A stretch of DNA of 64,000 bases. It comes from Oscillospiraceae bacterium (GTDB lineage Bacteria > Bacillota > Clostridia > Oscillospirales > Oscillospiraceae). Each line of letters starts with the position of its first letter. The stretch's first letter is position 1. The position numbers and the translations under genes are program-made. The stretch is from positions 62,001-126,000 of the forward strand of contig SVMM01000008.1 of NCBI GenBank assembly GCA_015067435.1. Reading direction: 5' to 3'. Below are positions 60,699 through 64,000 of this stretch, one piece after another. The notes beneath the pieces are model-generated. The model was not told the origin of the DNA, searched no databases, and saw only the letters and a list, made by a program, of their open reading frames with translations.

Positions 60699-61685
60699 TC
60701 AGCGTTCTTCGCGGAAGTAGCTCAGGCCAAGGCTGGCGGGGGGCTGGTTCTCGCGCTTCTTGCGCAGCGACACGATGATGAGCACTACCAGCGTGATGAC
60801 ATAGGGCAGCATCTTGAAGATCTCCAGCGTCCGGCGGGAGAGGCCGGGGATGTAAAGGTACGCCCAGTAGACGAAACCGAAGAGGTAGGAGCCCCAGATC
60901 GCGCTGACGGGCTTCCACGTGGCGAAGATGACCAGCGCCACGGCGAGCCAGCCGAGCCCCTCGATCGTGCCGTCGTTCGCCCAGGTGCCCTTGACGTAGT
61001 CCATCGTGTAGAAGAGGCCGCCAAGGCCTGCGACCGCGGAGCCGACGATGATGGCGAGGTACTTGTACTTCGTGACGTTGATGCCCGCGGCATCCGCCGT
61101 GCCGGGATTCTCGCCCACGGCGCGGAGGTTGAGGCCCGTGCGCGTGCGGTTGAGGAAGTGGCGCATCAGGATGGCGAGTACGATGGCGAGATACGCCATG
61201 AAGCCGTGGGCAAACAACAGCTTGCCGACGGTGCCCATGTAGCCCAGCGGGGTATAGGCGATGTACGCGCTGGAGGTGATGGGCACGGAGATCTGGCCGA
61301 CGCCGCCCGCCAGCGTATTGAGGCTGGCGCCGAAGAAGTTCGCGACGCCGCCGCCGAAGATGGTCAGCGTAAGACCGGTGACGTTCTGGTTGGCGCGCAG
61401 GGTGATGGTCAGGAAAGCGTAGATAAGGCCGCCCAGCGCTGCGAACAGCATGGAGCACAGGAAGCTGAGGATCAGACCCGTCACGGGAGAAACGCCGCCG
61501 CCGAGCTCGTAGTAAAACGCGGCGATCATGCCGCCGATACCGCCGAGGTACATGATGCCGGGGATACCGAGGTTGAGGTTGCCCGCCTTTTCGATCAGGA
61601 TCTCGCCGATGGCGCCGAGCATGATGATCGTGCCGAACGCGATGGCGGAATTGATGAGGGCCAGCAGCTGGTCTTGCGTTACCAT
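60699..61685 (-). CDS. ABC transporter permease (nucleoside-type, second)
   Basis: A 328-aa permease of the BPD_transp_2 group (YufQ-like). Features are EKAGNLNLGIPGIMYLGG, TGLNLRAVGENPGTADAAGINV and about 8-9 TM helices. ATG at 61685 is coupled to the preceding permease through TGATG. AAAGGGGG lies upstream. Pairs with the next permease and a double ATPase to import nucleosides or purines; the binding protein is outside the window. Confidence 0.88.
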   Translation of the reverse strand: MVTQDQLLALINSAIAFGTIIMLGAIGEILIEKAGNLNLGIPGIMYLGGIGGMIAAFYYELGGGVSPVTGLILSFLCSMLFAALGGLIYAFLTITLRANQNVTGLTLTIFGGGVANFFGASLNTLAGGVGQISVPITSSAYIAYTPLGYMGTVGKLLFAHGFMAYLAIVLAILMRHFLNRTRTGLNLRAVGENPGTADAAGINVTKYKYLAIIVGSAVAGLGGLFYTMDYVKGTWANDGTIEGLGWLAVALVIFATWKPVSAIWGSYLFGFVYWAYLYIPGLSRRTLEIFKMLPYVITLVVLIIVSLRKKRENQPPASLGLSYFREER

Positions 61686-62803
61686 CAATTCTTCGCCCCC
61701 TTTCCTTTGTTGAAGCGGACCGTGTAGTTGACAAAAAACTCGCTTCCGAGCAGGAAGAACAGGATGATGCCGGTGATCATCTCGCTGACCTCCTGCGAGA
61801 GGTTGTAGGTGGAGGCGATGGCCTGCGCACCCTTTTGCAGGAACACGAGCAGGAACGAGAAGATGATCATGACCACGCTGTTGAACTGTGCCAGCCACGC
61901 GACGATGATCGCCGTGAAGCCGCGCCCGCCGGCGGTGGAGGTGGAGATGGTGTGGCTCGCGCCGGAGACGGCGACGAATCCCGCGAGGCCGCAGACCGCG
62001 CCGGAGAACACGATGGTGCGGACATACGCCTGATTGACGCGGATGCCGGCGTAGCGCGCGGTGTTCTCGCTGTCACCGATGACGGCGATCTCATAGCCGT
62101 GCTTGGAGTGGTTCATGTACAGGTACATGATCAGCGTGACCGCCAGCACGATGACGACGTTCCATCCGAAATCCTTGTTGTAGCCCTCCGAGAGCAGGTT
62201 GGGGAGCCAGCCCGCTTTTGTCTGCGAGTTGATCACGCCGACGCTGTTCGAGCCGAAGGGGTTTTCCCACAGCGCCACAAAATAGCTGGTGAGCTGGATG
62301 GCGATGTAGTTCATCATCAGCGTGAACAGCGTTTCGTTAGTGTTCCAGCGCGCCTTGAACAGGCCGGGGAAGAAACCCCAGATGCCGCCCGCGACCAGAC
62401 TGGAGACGATCATCACAAGCAGCAGCACGGGGGTGGGGAGGTTCTTGAAGTAGATCATGCACGCCGCGGAGGCGATGGCACCGACGAGGATCTGTCCCTC
62501 CGCGCCGATGTTCCAGAAGCGCATCTTGAACGCGGGGGCAAGGCCGACGGCGATGCACAAAAGCGTCATCGCGTCGCGGATCGTGACCCACATGCGCTTG
62601 GACGTGCCGACCGCGCCGTCTGCCATCGTGGCGAACACCGCCGCGGGATTGAGCTTGGAGATCGCAACAATGACGATGCCGCTGACGACCAGACTGAGGA
62701 AAAACGCGATGACACGGATGCCCCATGCCTTCCATGCGGGCAGCATCTCGCCGCGCTTGGACATGCGGATGAGCGGCTCGTGGCCGGTATGCTCCTTACC
62801 CAT
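61685..62803 (-). CDS. ABC transporter permease (nucleoside-type, first)
   Basis: A 372-aa permease (YufP-like). It has FWNIGAEGQILVGAIASA, NTNETLFTLMMNYIAIQLTSY and the coupling helix GDSENTARYAGIRV. N-terminal cytoplasmic ~40 residues, then about 9 TM helices. ATG at 62803 overlaps the ATPase stop (TGATG), and GAAAGGAGGG precedes it. Confidence 0.88.
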   Translation of the reverse strand: MGKEHTGHEPLIRMSKRGEMLPAWKAWGIRVIAFFLSLVVSGIVIVAISKLNPAAVFATMADGAVGTSKRMWVTIRDAMTLLCIAVGLAPAFKMRFWNIGAEGQILVGAIASAACMIYFKNLPTPVLLLVMIVSSLVAGGIWGFFPGLFKARWNTNETLFTLMMNYIAIQLTSYFVALWENPFGSNSVGVINSQTKAGWLPNLLSEGYNKDFGWNVVIVLAVTLIMYLYMNHSKHGYEIAVIGDSENTARYAGIRVNQAYVRTIVFSGAVCGLAGFVAVSGASHTISTSTAGGRGFTAIIVAWLAQFNSVVMIIFSFLLVFLQKGAQAIASTYNLSQEVSEMITGIILFFLLGSEFFVNYTVRFNKGKGAKN

Positions 62804-64000
62804 CAGGCACCCTCCTTTCTGTGCTGCGTCATCAGAAGGCCGACTTCTTCCTTTGTGATCGTCCGCGCGTCCACGACGCCGGAGACCTGTCCGCCGCAGA
62901 GGACGACCAGCCGGTCGCACAGCTCCAGCAGCACGTCCAGATCCTCGCCGACGTACACCACCGCGACGCCCTTCATCTTCTCCTGTGTGAGCAGGTTATA
63001 GATCGTATAGGACGTGTTGATGTCAAGACCGCGCACGGCGTATGCCGTCATCAAAACGGAGGGCTCCTGCGCGATCTCGCGCCCGACGAGCACCTTCTGC
63101 ACGTTGCCGCCGGACATGCGGCGCACGGGGAAGGAGGTGCTGGGCGTGACGACCTCCAACTCCTTCCAGATGTCGTTTGCCAGCTTTTCCGGATTCTTCC
63201 GGTCCACGAACAGGCCCTTGCCCTTGCGCCACGAGCGGAGCATCATGTTGCCCGTCATGCCCATGGTTCCCACAAGGCCCATGCCGAGGCGGTCTTCCGG
63301 CACGAAAGCCATGCCGACGCCGGTTTTCTTGATATCCAGCGGGTCCATGCCGACCAGATTCTTCGACTGCCCGCTGGCGGGGTCGTGGAAGACGATCTCA
63401 CCCTCGCGCACGGGGTAGAGGCCGGCGATGGATTCCAGCAGCTCCTTCTGTCCGCTGCCGGCAACGCCCGCGATGCCGAGGATCTCGCCGCTCATGGCGA
63501 TGAACGACACGTCGTCGAGGCGCTTGACGCCCAGCTCGTCAAAGACCGTCAGGTTCTTGATCTCCAGACGCGGCTTGGGATCGACAGGCATGGGGCGGTC
63601 GATGTTCAGTGTGACGGCGTGGCCCACCATCATGTCGGTCAGCGACTGCTGGTCGGCGTCCTTCGTCATCACGTCGCCGATGTATTCGCCCTTGCGCAGC
63701 ACCGCTACGCGGTCGGAAACGTCAAGCACCTCATGCAGCTTGTGCGTGATGATGATGAGGGACTTGCCGTCCTTCTTCATCGCGCGCATGATGTCGAAGA
63801 GCTTGTCCGTCTCCTGCGGGGTGAGCACGGCGGTGGGCTCGTCGAGGATCAGAATGTCCGCGCCGCGGTAGAGCACCTTGACGATCTCCACCGTCTGCTT
63901 CTGCGATACGGACATGTCGTAGATCTTCTGGTCGGGCTTGATGTCGAAGCCGTAACGCCCGCAGATCTCCGCAACCTTTTCACCCGCCTTTTTCAGATCC
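62803..64000 (-). CDS. ABC transporter ATPase, double-domain (5' end outside window)
   Basis: The open frame continues to base 64000, so the N-terminal Walker A is missing. Visible first-domain parts are the signature MSVSQKQTVEIVKVL and Walker B ILILDEPTAVLTPQE. The second domain has a modified Walker A (GIAGVAGSGQKELL), signature RMSGGNVQKVLVGRE and degenerate Walker B (VLMTAYAVRGLD). This layout is that of YufO/RbsA-type ATPases for nucleosides or sugars. Nucleoside is preferred because of the permease types. Confidence 0.9.
   Translation of the reverse strand, partial: DLKKAGEKVAEICGRYGFDIKPDQKIYDMSVSQKQTVEIVKVLYRGADILILDEPTAVLTPQETDKLFDIMRAMKKDGKSLIIITHKLHEVLDVSDRVAVLRKGEYIGDVMTKDADQQSLTDMMVGHAVTLNIDRPMPVDPKPRLEIKNLTVFDELGVKRLDDVSFIAMSGEILGIAGVAGSGQKELLESIAGLYPVREGEIVFHDPASGQSKNLVGMDPLDIKKTGVGMAFVPEDRLGMGLVGTMGMTGNMMLRSWRKGKGLFVDRKNPEKLANDIWKELEVVTPSTSFPVRRMSGGNVQKVLVGREIAQEPSVLMTAYAVRGLDINTSYTIYNLLTQEKMKGVAVVYVGEDLDVLLELCDRLVVLCGGQVSGVVDARTITKEEVGLLMTQHRKEGA

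Noticed and set aside
1..64000. tRNA genes, rRNA genes, CRISPR arrays, transposases or phage genes
   Set aside because: None was seen when reading intergenic gaps and gene products; the gaps are short and explained by promoters and hairpins.

Overview
The window is GC-rich, densely coded bacterial DNA with Shine-Dalgarno sites close to AGGAGG, sigma-A-type promoters and short intergenic gaps. It encodes an intact sporulation sigma factor SigK with a pro-sequence, a selenium-dependent molybdenum hydroxylase (SDMH) system, indolepyruvate:ferredoxin oxidoreductase and NhaC/YitT/AzlCD-type transporters. This points to an anaerobic, spore-forming, high-GC member of the Clostridia, probably Oscillospiraceae-like. 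That placement is inference from gene content. I saw no rRNA, tRNA, CRISPR array, insertion sequence or prophage.

Layout. (1) 1-1.7 kb: the 3' part of thrC with thrH, a homoserine-phosphorylating enzyme. (2) 1.8-7.3 kb: a LysR regulator divergent from an argCJBD operon. (3) 7.4-11.4 kb: NhaC antiporter, ornithine racemase-like enzyme and M18 aminopeptidase. (4) 11.5-14.1 kb: sigK, a regulator with two AraC DNA-binding domains, and a 90-aa orphan protein. (5) 14.2-25.9 kb: a signalling block with a degenerate-GGDEF/EAL protein, a clostripain-family lipoprotein, a giant hybrid histidine kinase with an ECF-S-like membrane domain, and a tandem-receiver response regulator. (6) 26-36.4 kb: molybdenum hydroxylases and their maturation genes (xdhABC, mocA, selenium-dependent xanthine dehydrogenase, selD, yqeB, yqeC, modE). 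(7) 36.5-44.1 kb: a TetR-controlled operon of FGGY kinase, class II aldolase, GtrA and a glutamate-1-semialdehyde-aminomutase-like protein, divergent from an aldehyde dehydrogenase and YitT. (8) 44.2-51.6 kb: pyridoxal-type kinase, acyl-CoA ligase, iorAB, a 29-codon mini-gene with its own promoter and terminator, paaK-ACT and a 62-aa orphan. (9) 51.7-54.4 kb: a two-gene operon of a radical SAM/SPASM enzyme and a membrane protein with a (Cys-Ala)6 tail. (10) 54.4-64 kb: AzlCD, an EFR1-type ferredoxin, RluA, Nudix, a GT4 glycosyltransferase, an 8-oxoguanine-deaminase-like amidohydrolase and a nucleoside-type ABC transporter that runs off the end.

How the genes fit together. Blocks 6 and 10 share a purine theme: uptake of nucleosides, deamination of an oxidised purine, and hydroxylation by selenium-dependent xanthine dehydrogenase. 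selD lies inside the hydroxylase maturation cluster, and no selA or selB is in view, which matches the known orphan-SelD SDMH arrangement. Block 9 is the best candidate for an uncharacterised system: the enzyme and a cytoplasmic Cys-rich tail are co-transcribed four bases apart, suggesting radical-mediated modification of that tail. Two divergent promoter pairs (centred at 36003 and 41720) are exactly mirror-symmetric and imply single-operator switches.
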